A stretch of DNA of 64,000 nt from Viscum album (Eukaryota; Streptophyta; Magnoliopsida; Santalales; Viscaceae), in contig OY728143.1 of assembly GCA_963277665.1 (NCBI GenBank), positions 233,855,591 to 233,919,590 on the forward strand, written 5' to 3'. Numbering within the stretch: position 1 is the first letter of the stretch; every line of letters begins with the position of its first letter. The notes beneath the pieces are model-generated. The model was not told the origin of the DNA. It was given only the letters and a program-made list of their open reading frames with translations, and ran no database searches. The position numbers and the translations under genes were made by a program. This document shows positions 51,238-59,096 of the stretch, one piece after another.

Positions 51238-51431
51238 TCTGTCTTACCCACACCAGGGTAAGCCCTCGATATGAAGATCGGAGTCTCTGTCTTGCTATCC
51301 CTGCAAGCCCTTAACTTCAAGGTAGTTGGCAACCTCTGTCTTCCTCAGCAAGGAAGCCCTCGAACTTCAAGGTAGTCGGCATCTCTGTCTTCCTATCCCC
51401 GGAAGCCCTCGAATGTAATCACCAACATTCG
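51238..51431 (-). repeat. Four 48-49 nt two-hairpin modules in the element D leader (3' LTR copy)
   Basis: Modules start with TCTGTCTT at 51238, 51286, 51335 and 51384. In each, the first hairpin pairs CTTACCC/GGGTAAG, CTTGC/GCAAG, CTTCCT/AGGAAG and CTTCC/GGAAG in turn, followed by CCCT. A second hairpin pairs CGAT/ATCG, AACT/AGTT, CG(A)ACT/AGTCG and CGAATGT/ACATTCG. The stems differ but stay complementary. By position relative to the TATA box the modules lie in the transcribed leader. Confidence 0.75.
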
Positions 51432-51558
51432 GGGTCGCACGAAGCTTTGAGAGTTAATAAGAGCCTATCTCTCTCTAGAAATCACTTCAAGCAAATTAGT
51501 CAGCCTTTCAGCACTTTCATCAGCTATCAGCAACCACGAGCTCTTTCAAATGAGCTCC

Positions 51559-51566
51559 TATTTATA
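51559..51566 (-). promoter_or_regulatory. TATA box, element D 3' LTR
   Basis: Minus-strand CCTATAAATAGGAGCTC, a strong plant TATA context, about 60 bp downstream of a G-box. It defines U3 as roughly the first kilobase of the LTR and puts the hairpin modules in R/U5. Confidence 0.8.
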
Positions 51567-51625
51567 GGTAAGGTCGGCTCCTTCTCCAACGGTCATATTT
51601 TCCTTAAAGATCGGAGGGACCTATA

Positions 51626-51631
51626 CACGTG
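51626..51631 (-). promoter_or_regulatory. G-box / ABRE-like site, element D 3' LTR
   Basis: ACACGTGTC with the CACGTG core, the recognition site of plant bZIP and bHLH factors. Conserved in the 5' LTR at 62088-62093. Confidence 0.5.
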
Positions 51632-51908
51632 TCACTTAGACAACGGTTAGTTTATAACAAAACAGATGACATCGTTTTATAACAAAACAAGTGTAACAGA
51701 ATGTATGACATCGTTTTAATTCTAACATAAAAGTTCAGAATGAAAACTTTGGAGTGAAGGTTCTGAGTGTAAGGAACAATAGTAAAGAGTAGACAAATTT
51801 TATAAGTGTAAGCAATATAAAAGTTCGGAGTCAAACAAAGATATTTTTTGGAGTCTGAATTAATTCAGAGTGTATAAAACAAAGATACTCAAATTCTGTT
51901 TAATAGGT

Positions 51909-52203
51909 GAATTCGGAATAGGAATTCGTCATCAGAAATCGTAATGAGAATTCATCATCAGAATTCGTAATGAGAATTCGTAATGAGAATTCGTCATCAG
52001 AATTCGTAATGAGAATTTGTCATCAGAATTCGTAATGGGAATTCGTTATCAGAATTCGTAATGAGAATTCGTCATCAGAATTCGTAATGAGAGTTCTTCA
52101 TCAGAATTTGTAATGGGAATTCGGAATGAGATTTCTTCATCAGAATTTGTAATGGGAATTCTTCATTGGAATTCGTAATGAGAATTCTTCTTCAGAATTC
52201 GTA
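51909..52203 (-). repeat. GAATTC-rich tandem array in U3 of element D (3' LTR copy)
   Basis: Repeats of a ~26-bp unit made of GAATTCGTAATGA and GAATTCGTCATCA halves, degrading toward 52203. Each half carries the GAATTC palindrome. Located 340-650 bp upstream of the TATA box. Confidence 0.85.
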
Positions 52204-52383
52204 TCCTGAATCTGGAATAGAACATAGTCAGAGTTCATATCCGGAATTCGGAATGAAATTTCCTTATAGTTCTTGTCCAGAATCCGAACCTTAAAACAGA
52301 ATGCTTTATATCAAAGTTTCAACGATTCCAAGAAAATGAATCCGAATCTCATACTTAAGAAAAATATGGATGAAAATATGATA

Positions 52384-52500
52384 AGGATAATTTTTCTTAT
52401 AAAAGCGATTTTCCTTATAAAAGCAATTTTCCTTAAGATAAAAATTTTTCTTATAAAAGCAATTTTCCTTAAGAAAGCAATTTTCCTTAAGATAAGGTGT
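52384..52500. repeat. TTTTCCTTATAAAAGCAA-type tandem repeat, element D 3' LTR
   Basis: About six units of 18-20 bp alternating TTATAAAAGCAATTTTCC and TTAAGAAAGCAATTTTCC, near the outer U3 end on the minus strand. The partner copy is at 62877-62985. Confidence 0.8.
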
Positions 52501-52562
52501 TAGTGATTTTCAAAACAAGAAGGAATGGAAAAGTCATAAGGAAAACCTTATTGACTCAACAA

Positions 52563-52577
52563 TCTCCCCCTTTTTGG
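52563..52577 (-). other. Polypurine tract of element D
   Basis: Minus-strand CCAAAAAGGGGGAGA directly before the 3' LTR start TGTTGAG, the standard Copia arrangement. Confidence 0.9.
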
Positions 52578-52637
52578 AAAGCACAAACATCCTTACGGAA
52601 AAAGAAATTCTAATAAGAAAGAAAAACATTAAGGCTT

Positions 52638-52883
52638 ATCTCCCTTTGCTTTAAGGATATTGATGAATACGACTAACTCCCCCTTAGGCTTTGAAACTCT
52701 AAGGATTGTATTCAGATTTCCGGAGTGATAAATCAGAATGTCTTTTTTAATGAAAAACCTCCTCCTTAAACAAACTCTTATTAGAGTTTTTCTTTTTTCT
52801 TAAGGATCTTTTTCTTCTCCCCCTTTGATAAACTCTTATTAGAGTTCTTATTTTTCTTAAGAATATTTTCTTCTCCCCCTTTG
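52638..52883 (-). repeat. Extra polypurine-tract-like copies upstream of the 3' LTR of element D
   Basis: Minus-strand CAAAGGGGGAGAAG at about 52872-52883 and 52816-52827, TAAGGGGGAG at about 52676-52686 and the shorter AAAGGGAGAT at about 52638-52648. A segment with ACTCTTATTAGAGTT is also duplicated around 52777-52797 and 52831-52846, so the tract was copied with its flanks. Confidence 0.65.
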
Positions 52884-53029
52884 TGATTTTCAAAAAGAAT
52901 TGGAGGGAATGAAAAAAATAACAAAGTACCTGAAATATTAGTAATGACAACAAAAGAAACAACAAGCACAACTTTCATTAAATTTGAAATCTCGACAATC
53001 AAATAAAAAAATACAACAAAAAGATCGAA

Positions 53030-54743
53030 TTAGGTTATTTCGGATCTTTTTCCTTTGACATGAGCCCCTTTAGAATAGTCTTGATCTTCTTCAGCTTGCT
53101 TCTCTAAGGTAACTATTCTTTCGGATTGAGCTTCAATTTTTTCTTCCTGGGCTTTCAGCTTTTCTTCTTGAGCTTTGATTTTCTCTTCCTGATCCTTCAT
53201 CCTTTCTTCAAAATCAATCCGATGATCCCTTTCAAATTTCCAGTTTTGAGAAACGGAATTGAGCTTCCCATTCAGATCTCTCACTTCTTGAATCCGAAAG
53301 TTCTTTTCTTCTGTCAGCTTCTCTTCAAAGGATGCAGTTAACTCATTTATCTTCTTGTCCTCGGTCTCAAAGGCATCTTTAACATTGTCTTGAAACTCAT
53401 CGAGCAACCTCATCTCTTCCACAGTCTTCTTCGACCAATTTGTCATCCTCTTGCAAGATTTTCTATGAGCTTCGTAGCCAACGAAAAACGTTTTGAACTG
53501 AGCCTCTATTTCAACACACTTGTCCATAACCATAGATACAGAGTCAGTTTTCTGATTCAAATCATGTTGGAGCATTTGGCATCTTGAATCAATACTTGAT
53601 AAGGTCGGAATGGTTCCCACCAACTTCTTTAAAGACTGAACAACAAAGTCATGCCCCACTGAAGATGACTCCGAATCTGAAACTTTGCTTGGCGAAATTT
53701 CTTCTTCAACAAGTTCAAGCTTTCTCTTTGAAGAGCTACCAACTTCCTTCCTCTTCATAACTTCTGAGCTTGGAGTATCAACAAGAATTTGCTTTCCCTT
53801 GTCTTTTTTCGGAATTGAATCCTGTTCCGGAGTTCTCTTCTCACTATCAGAAACTTGAACAACATTATCTTCTTCATCAGCGACTTCCTGAACACCAACC
53901 CCTATCATTTCCTTTTGAGCAACATAAAGTAAAAGATGTTCTTCTTCTCCATGATAAGAAACTTCTTCTTCTCCTTTCTCTTCTTCCATTGCTGGAGTAA
54001 CTAGCTTCGAAGATTCTGCTTCAGAAGTTCGGAGTGAAAAGTGTTCCGAAGGTGTCCCCTTGTAATCATCTACTTGTTTCAGCACATCTCCGGTTTCACC
54101 ACTTCCTTCAGCACCCTCTTCTATTTGTTCCACTTGTTCAACTTGATCTACCTCCTCAGTATTCTTAGCAACAGCTTCTTCCGGAGCAACTAAATTTCTT
54201 CCTGGAGTCTCAGGTAGAGATTCCAAGGAGAAAGATCTCGGAACAAGAATAGTTACTGAAACCATTTCATTGAATTTCAACAAAGCCTGAGCTACCTCAG
54301 CCTCAGACATCTTCTTATTGAGCTTCTTTTGCTTTGCTTGTTTTTCAAGCTCATCAGCAGTTCTCTCCTTCAAGGCCTTAGCCTCCGTAGGGTCCAATCC
54401 GAACTGCAAATCCCCTTCTTTCCTTTTCTCTTTATCAGCTCTCCACTTTGTAACAACCTCATCAGGATAGGCTTTCTTCTTCTTAGGCTTAGGAGGTGCG
54501 GAATGGAATTACTTAGACTTAGGATTCTCTGCTTGTACTTCCACTTCTTTCAGCTTTCTCTTCCTTACTGGCTTAGATGATTCCGGTTCAGCAACCTTCG
54601 GAGCCGCTTCTTCTTGATTTGGCAAATCGAAGAACTCACTCGTTTACTTGTTCAAATCCACATCCATCCTCTTCAGAGTACCATCGCTGACCAGCATGAT
54701 CTTGCAAACTCTTGGCTTAGATTTGCAAGCCTCCTTGAAAGAC
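53030..54743 (-). CDS. Element D extra ORF, C-terminal part (charged, coiled coil); 459 codons open at 53030-54409
   Basis: Continuation of the 54744-55187 protein after a one-base frameshift near 54745. Between 54743 and 54410 the frame is readable with two TAA stops (after DLNK and after NPKSK) and has a basic stretch PVRKRKLKEVEV and PPKPKKKK, possibly nuclear-localising. The 459-codon open part has an acidic, low-complexity middle rich in Glu and Ser, then a C-terminal coiled coil in which the heptad-like unit EEKIKAQ repeats. No transmembrane segment is obvious. SIRE-type elements are known for an extra, often called envelope-like, ORF after pol; function is unproven and I infer none here. 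Confidence 0.75.
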
Positions 54744-55187
54744 TCAAGGCACCGACAGAGCCTTGTCATTAGCCAGTCCGAGAGTTTCTAAGGCTTTTTC
54801 TTTGTCGAAGCTACCCTTAGAGTCTGGCAACACATGTGAGATAAATTCGACTTCTCCTTCATAAGACAGCCCTACCAAGCTTGTAGCCTTGGTGTGAGAA
54901 AGCTTGTAAGTCTTGCCATAAGACTTAAAAGAGAACTTCTCCCTATTATCTTCCTTAAAGAAAGAAACTGATTTATAGAACTCAATGAGTAAGTCTGAAT
55001 ATACTTCATCTTGGTTCCCGGTTTTTGACACCGCAACATCTTCCCAGCCATTCAACTTAATGTTCTTTGAAATAATAGAATCATAGTTTCTGAAGAAATC
55101 CGGATGGACTAACCTTTCTCTGTAAACTAACCACTGAGAAATTGGCTTGGTGGAAGACATTTCTTGAGATGCTAACTCCACAGACAT
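54744..55187 (-). CDS. Element D extra ORF, N-terminal part (plant transposon-protein-like domain)
   Basis: 147 codons from MSVELASQEMSS to a TGA at 54744-54746. It has the look of the N-terminal domain of plant retrotransposon extra ORFs: WLVYRERLVHPDFF, YSDLLIEFYKSVSFF, YKLSHTKATSLVGLSYEGE. The start is chosen because a TATA box lies 127 bp upstream with a pyrimidine-rich leader and no earlier in-frame ATG is needed. The protein continues in another frame to 53030, so about 720 codons existed originally. Domain identity is from memory of the family and should be treated as probable. Confidence 0.65.
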   Translation of the reverse strand: MSVELASQEMSSTKPISQWLVYRERLVHPDFFRNYDSIISKNIKLNGWEDVAVSKTGNQDEVYSDLLIEFYKSVSFFKEDNREKFSFKSYGKTYKLSHTKATSLVGLSYEGEVEFISHVLPDSKGSFDKEKALETLGLANDKALSVP

Positions 55188-55313
55188 TCGGATCTGAAGT
55201 CTTCTGAGAAGTTCGGAACGGAGAAAACTGTAGTTGGGAACGACCTTAAATCAAAGAGGCAGAGATTCGGGACGCGAGAGCTTGAGATCGATGTGGGACG
55301 AGTAATTGGGTCC

Positions 55314-55321
55314 CCTTTATA
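55314..55321 (-). promoter_or_regulatory. Candidate internal promoter of the element D extra ORF
   Basis: Minus-strand TATATAAAGGGG, 127 bp before the ATG at 55187, followed by a CT-rich leader (CTCTCGCGTCCCGAATCTC) like plant 5' untranslated regions. No ATG was seen between the TATA box and 55187. Confidence 0.55.
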
Positions 55322-55459
55322 TAGGCAACGAGATAACGGTTCACCTTCCATTGTTGATCTAACAGTTAGAATGAGCTGAGATCAGATCTGACGGTTGAAA
55401 GCTTGAATCCGATCTTTTTGAGGTTTTTATTAAAACAAAGAGTTAGGAAAACTATAATC

Positions 55460-55880
55460 CGAAAACTTAGTACAAGAAAATTCCAGCAAGTAAAATATGA
55501 CTACGAAAACTTGAGTAAGGTAATCATATTTTTCAGATTGGCTTAGGAGGATTATTCGTAATAGAAGATTTCGAAAAAATTTACTATGAAGAATAAACTT
55601 AGTACGAAAAACTCATTACGGAAAACGCAGTACAAAAAACAAACTTGAGAAGAAAAACAGTACGAAGAACTTAGTACGAAAAATACATTACGAAAAATTT
55701 GGTATGAAAATTTCTTTATGAAACTTTTAGTACGAAATTTTCATTCCGGAAATTTTCAATACGAACACTTCCATTCCAGAAGTATTCTGTACGAGAATGT
55801 CCATTTTAGAAAATTTTAGTTCCAGAAGTTCCATTCTGGAAATATTCGTTCCGAAAAGTTTGAAAACAAATTTTGAAAAA
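55460..55880 (-). repeat. Degenerate TACGAAAA / TTCCGGAA short-motif array between pol and the extra ORF
   Basis: The spacer is built from iterated 8-15 bp words: AGTACGAAAAA, ATTACGAAAA, ATTCCGGAAATT, ATTCCAGAAGT. It shares its GAA/TTC vocabulary with the U3 array and the gag leader repeat of the same element. No coding sequence. Just beyond it, near 55905-55913, is a run of seven C (a G run on the minus strand). Confidence 0.6.
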
Positions 55881-55973
55881 CTTTGTTAAAAAAACAATCA
55901 AATGTACCCCCCCTATGAAAAGGAGTTTATTACTGTAAGGAGACTTTTTCAACAGAAAGTTAATTAAGAAAGA

Positions 55974-57404
55974 TTACCTTACATTTATCATTCCTAACTT
56001 ATGTTTAATATATTCAAATCTATCAGAAGGCAATGATTTTGTGAAAATATCAGCAAGTTGATCTTGCGTTCCGATAAACTGAAGAATAATATCTCCTTTG
56101 AGTGTGTGATCTCTAAGAAAGTGATGCCTAATATCTATGTGTTTTTCACGGGAGTGATGTGCATGATTTTTACTGAGGGCAATGGAACTTGTGTTATCAC
56201 ACAAAATTTGAGTTTTAGAAAAACTCAGGCCATAGTCTGTGAGTGTGTGTTGCATCCACAACACTTGTGCACAACAACTTCCAGCTGCTACATATTCAGC
56301 TTCAACAGTGGAGAGTGCTACAGAATGTTGCTTCTTGCAGGACCAAGAAACTGAAGAATCTCCTAAGAAATGACAAGTTCCAGATGTACTTTTTCTATCC
56401 ATTCTACATCCACCAAAGTCAGCATCAGAAAAACTTTTTAGAATAAAATCATTTCCAGAAGTATAAAATAATCCTAGATCCATGGTTCCCTTAAGGTAGC
56501 GAAAAATTCTTTTTACTGCCTTTAAGTGAGATTCCTTAGGATTGGATTGATATCTTGCACATAAGCATACTGAAAACATTAAGTCTGTACGACTAGCTGT
56601 TAAGTATAGTAGACTTCCTATCATACCTCTAAATGATGTTTGATCTACTGGTTTCCCAGCTTCATCAAGATCTAAAGAGTTTGAGGTTCCAATGGGAGTA
56701 CTTATACTCTTAGTGTTGTCATAACCATACTTTTTAAGAAGATATTTAATATACTTATGTTGAGATATGTAGGTTCCTTCTGGTTTTTGAGAAATTTGAA
56801 AACCAAGGAAAAATGTTAACTCACCCATCATACTCATTTCAAACTCAGATTTCATTAGACTAGAAAAAGAGTCAGTCAAAGATTGATGAGTTGAACCAAA
56901 TATAATGTCATCAACATAAATTTGAACAATCAAAACATTTTTCTTATCTTTATTTAAAAAAAGGGTTGGATCTTCATTTCCCTTAACATAGTTATTTTGA
57001 AGCAAAAATCCAGTGAGTCTATCATACCATGCTCGTGGGGCTTGTTTAAGGCCATACAAAGCTTTGGTAAGTCTAAAAACATGGTCAGGATGTTTTGTAT
57101 CTTCAAATCCAGGAGGTTGTTCAACAAAAACTTCCTCTTGAACATAACCGTTAAGAAAAGCACATTTTACATCCATTTGGAAATGTTTGAAATTAAAGAA
57201 TGCTGCAAAGGCAAGTAGAATACAGATAGATTCAAGTCTAGCTACTGGAGCATAGGTTTCTTCATAGTCTATTCCTTCTTGTTGATTATAGCCTTTAGCA
57301 ACAAGTCTAGCTTTATTTCTAACAATGACTCCATTTTCATCACATTTATTTCTGAAAACCCATTTTACTCCAATAACAGAAGTTTCCTTAGGTCTTTCAA
57401 CCAA
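55974..57404 (-). CDS. Element D reverse transcriptase and RNase H (Copia, SIRE-type)
   Basis: Open for 476 codons in the same frame as gag and the upstream pol part, from which it is cut only by a TAG at 57408-57410 that replaces the Trp of the KVWTLV motif. [13 protein letters not shown], Asp78 in [11 protein letters not shown], catalytic YVDD at residues 163-166, [14 protein letters not shown]. RNase H: SDADFGG (Asp329), EAEYVA (Glu370), CDN (Asp403) and [11 protein letters not shown]; it ends [11 protein letters not shown] and GMINVR. All catalytic residues I can place are intact. The ATG used is internal to the original polyprotein, so the open stretch is not an independent gene. Confidence 0.93.
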   Translation of the reverse strand: MVERPKETSVIGVKWVFRNKCDENGVIVRNKARLVAKGYNQQEGIDYEETYAPVARLESICILLAFAAFFNFKHFQMDVKCAFLNGYVQEEVFVEQPPGFEDTKHPDHVFRLTKALYGLKQAPRAWYDRLTGFLLQNNYVKGNEDPTLFLNKDKKNVLIVQIYVDDIIFGSTHQSLTDSFSSLMKSEFEMSMMGELTFFLGFQISQKPEGTYISQHKYIKYLLKKYGYDNTKSISTPIGTSNSLDLDEAGKPVDQTSFRGMIGSLLYLTASRTDLMFSVCLCARYQSNPKESHLKAVKRIFRYLKGTMDLGLFYTSGNDFILKSFSDADFGGCRMDRKSTSGTCHFLGDSSVSWSCKKQHSVALSTVEAEYVAAGSCCAQVLWMQHTLTDYGLSFSKTQILCDNTSSIALSKNHAHHSREKHIDIRHHFLRDHTLKGDIILQFIGTQDQLADIFTKSLPSDRFEYIKHKLGMINVR

Positions 57405-57407
57405 GGT

Positions 57408-59042
57408 CTAGACTTTATTCCTTTCGAATTCATTTAGTTCATCTTGCATTGCTTTGATCCAATCATCATCACCTAAAGCTTCATCAGTGCTTTTAGGTTC
57501 TAATTGGGAAAGAAATGCTAGATGTTCTACTTCATTTCTTAAGGAACTTCTAGTCCTTATAGGTTGGTTTACATCACCAATGATACTATCACTGGGATGA
57601 TTCTTAAGAAACACCTGATTTGGGTTTTGTAAAACCTGTTTATCAACATAGGGTAGAAAGTCTTCTGGGGTAAATGTTTCAGAAGTATCTTCTAGAACAA
57701 TTTCCTTATCAGAAGGTTCTTCTATCAAAGGTTGACAATCAGTTTTTGAAAACACATCCGAAGATGTAAGTTGAGATGGTTTAAAAACAAAAGGATCTGA
57801 TTCATCAAATTTTATATGTACTGTTTCCTCAACAGTGCAGGTATTTTTATTAAAAACTCTATAAGCCTTAGAGGTTGTGGAATATCCTAAGAAAATTCCT
57901 TCATCTGATTTTGGTGCGAATTTATGTAAGTTATCTTTAGTATTAAAAATGAATACTTTGCAACCAAAAACCTTGAAGTAGGAAAGTCTTGGTTTTCTAC
58001 CATTCCATAACTCATAAGGAGTTTTATTAAGAAAAGGTCTAATTAAAACTCGATTTATAGTATAGCAAGCAGTACTTACAGCTTCAGCCCAGAAATGTCT
58101 AGCAATAGAATATTCACTCAACATGGTTCTAGTTATTTCTTGAAGAATTCTATTTCTTCTTTCAACTACACCATTCTGTTGAGGAGTTCTAGGTGCTGAA
58201 AAATTGTGAGTAATACCTTTCTTACTACAAAAAGTTTCAAAAACAGAATTTTGAAATTCTCCTCCATGATCACTATGAATAGTTTTCAATGGAAGGTTTT
58301 TCTCATTTTTAACTTGAGCTCTAAAAATTTTGAAATAAGAAAAAGATTCAGATTTCTTTGCTAAAAAATAGACCCAAGTAAATATAGTGTAATCATCAAC
58401 TAGAACAAACACATAGTATTTGCCTCCAATACTTCCAGTTTGTGTTGGACCAAATAGATCCATGTGCACTAACTGTAATGCATCGGTTGTTGAGACTTCA
58501 CCGATTGATTTAAAACTAGATTTATGTTGCTTTCCATATTGACAAGGATCACAAACTTTAGAAGAATCAAATCTAAGCTCTGGTAGATCCTTAACTAGTT
58601 TCTTCTTAGAGAGTTTACATAGGTTTATAATATTACAGTGTCCTAACCTTCTATGCCATAACCAAGAATGATCTTCCATTGCACTTAGGCAAGGTAAATC
58701 TTGACTCCTGAGGTCTTCTAGGTTCAAAGTGTAGACATTCTCTTGCCTATTGGCTGAGAGAATAAATTCTTCCTTGGAATTGTGTACTAAACACTTATCA
58801 TTCCTAAAATTTACAAGGTAACCTTCATCACATAACTGACTTATGCTAATGAGGTTGTGCTTAAGACCTTTAACAAAAATAACATTTGAAATCAAGGTTT
58901 TACCTAAAAGAACAATATTACCAATACCAACAATCTCTCCCTTAGCATTGTCTCTGAAAGTTACCTTTCCTCCTTTCGTTTTGATAATCTTTTCAAAAAA
59001 GATTTTGTTACCAGTCATGTGCCGGGAACATACACTATCCAT
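57408..59042 (-). CDS. Element D protease and integrase (Copia, SIRE-type)
   Basis: 544 codons open. Protease begins at the WYMDSVCSRHMTG motif, just upstream of residue 1: the family has DSGCS, so the catalytic-site Gly is Val here. Integrase zinc finger: His130, His135 (LWHRRLGH), Cys164, Cys167 (CDPCQYGKQ). Catalytic triad: Asp195 (MDLFGP), Asp258 (SDHGGEF), Glu294 (NGVVERRNR), with 35 residues between the last two. The end carries EPKSTDEALGDDDWIKAM before the premature TAG. Upstream it is separated from gag by two in-frame TAA codons. Confidence 0.92.
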   Translation of the reverse strand: MDSVCSRHMTGNKIFFEKIIKTKGGKVTFRDNAKGEIVGIGNIVLLGKTLISNVIFVKGLKHNLISISQLCDEGYLVNFRNDKCLVHNSKEEFILSANRQENVYTLNLEDLRSQDLPCLSAMEDHSWLWHRRLGHCNIINLCKLSKKKLVKDLPELRFDSSKVCDPCQYGKQHKSSFKSIGEVSTTDALQLVHMDLFGPTQTGSIGGKYYVFVLVDDYTIFTWVYFLAKKSESFSYFKIFRAQVKNEKNLPLKTIHSDHGGEFQNSVFETFCSKKGITHNFSAPRTPQQNGVVERRNRILQEITRTMLSEYSIARHFWAEAVSTACYTINRVLIRPFLNKTPYELWNGRKPRLSYFKVFGCKVFIFNTKDNLHKFAPKSDEGIFLGYSTTSKAYRVFNKNTCTVEETVHIKFDESDPFVFKPSQLTSSDVFSKTDCQPLIEEPSDKEIVLEDTSETFTPEDFLPYVDKQVLQNPNQVFLKNHPSDSIIGDVNQPIRTRSSLRNEVEHLAFLSQLEPKSTDEALGDDDWIKAMQDELNEFERNKV

Positions 59043-59096
59043 GTACCATGTATTGTTGCTGGTACTTTCTTTATTTTTCTGAAATTAAGAAGAAAA

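Larger units (their letters stand above)
50759..52561 (-). mobile_element. 3' LTR of element D (1.8 kb)
   Basis: TGTAGG...CAACA on the + strand, so TGTTGAGTCAATAAGG...CCTACA on the minus strand. Nearly identical to 61229-63049. It has a TATA box (51559-51566), a G-box (51626-51631), the hairpin-module array, the GAATTC array in U3 and an AT-rich tandem repeat. A run of 13 G at 50800-50812 compares with 6 in the partner. Confidence 0.93.

Noticed and set aside
51909..52203. GAATTC array as a set of canonical heat-shock elements.
   Set aside because: The GAA and TTC halves abut without the two-base gap the factor needs; only the TTCnnGAA words elsewhere in the LTR fit.
53030..55187. The extra ORF of element D as a captured host gene.
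   Set aside because: It lies between pol and the polypurine tract, has the N-terminal features of known plant retrotransposon extra ORFs, and has no intron trace; an element gene is the simpler reading.
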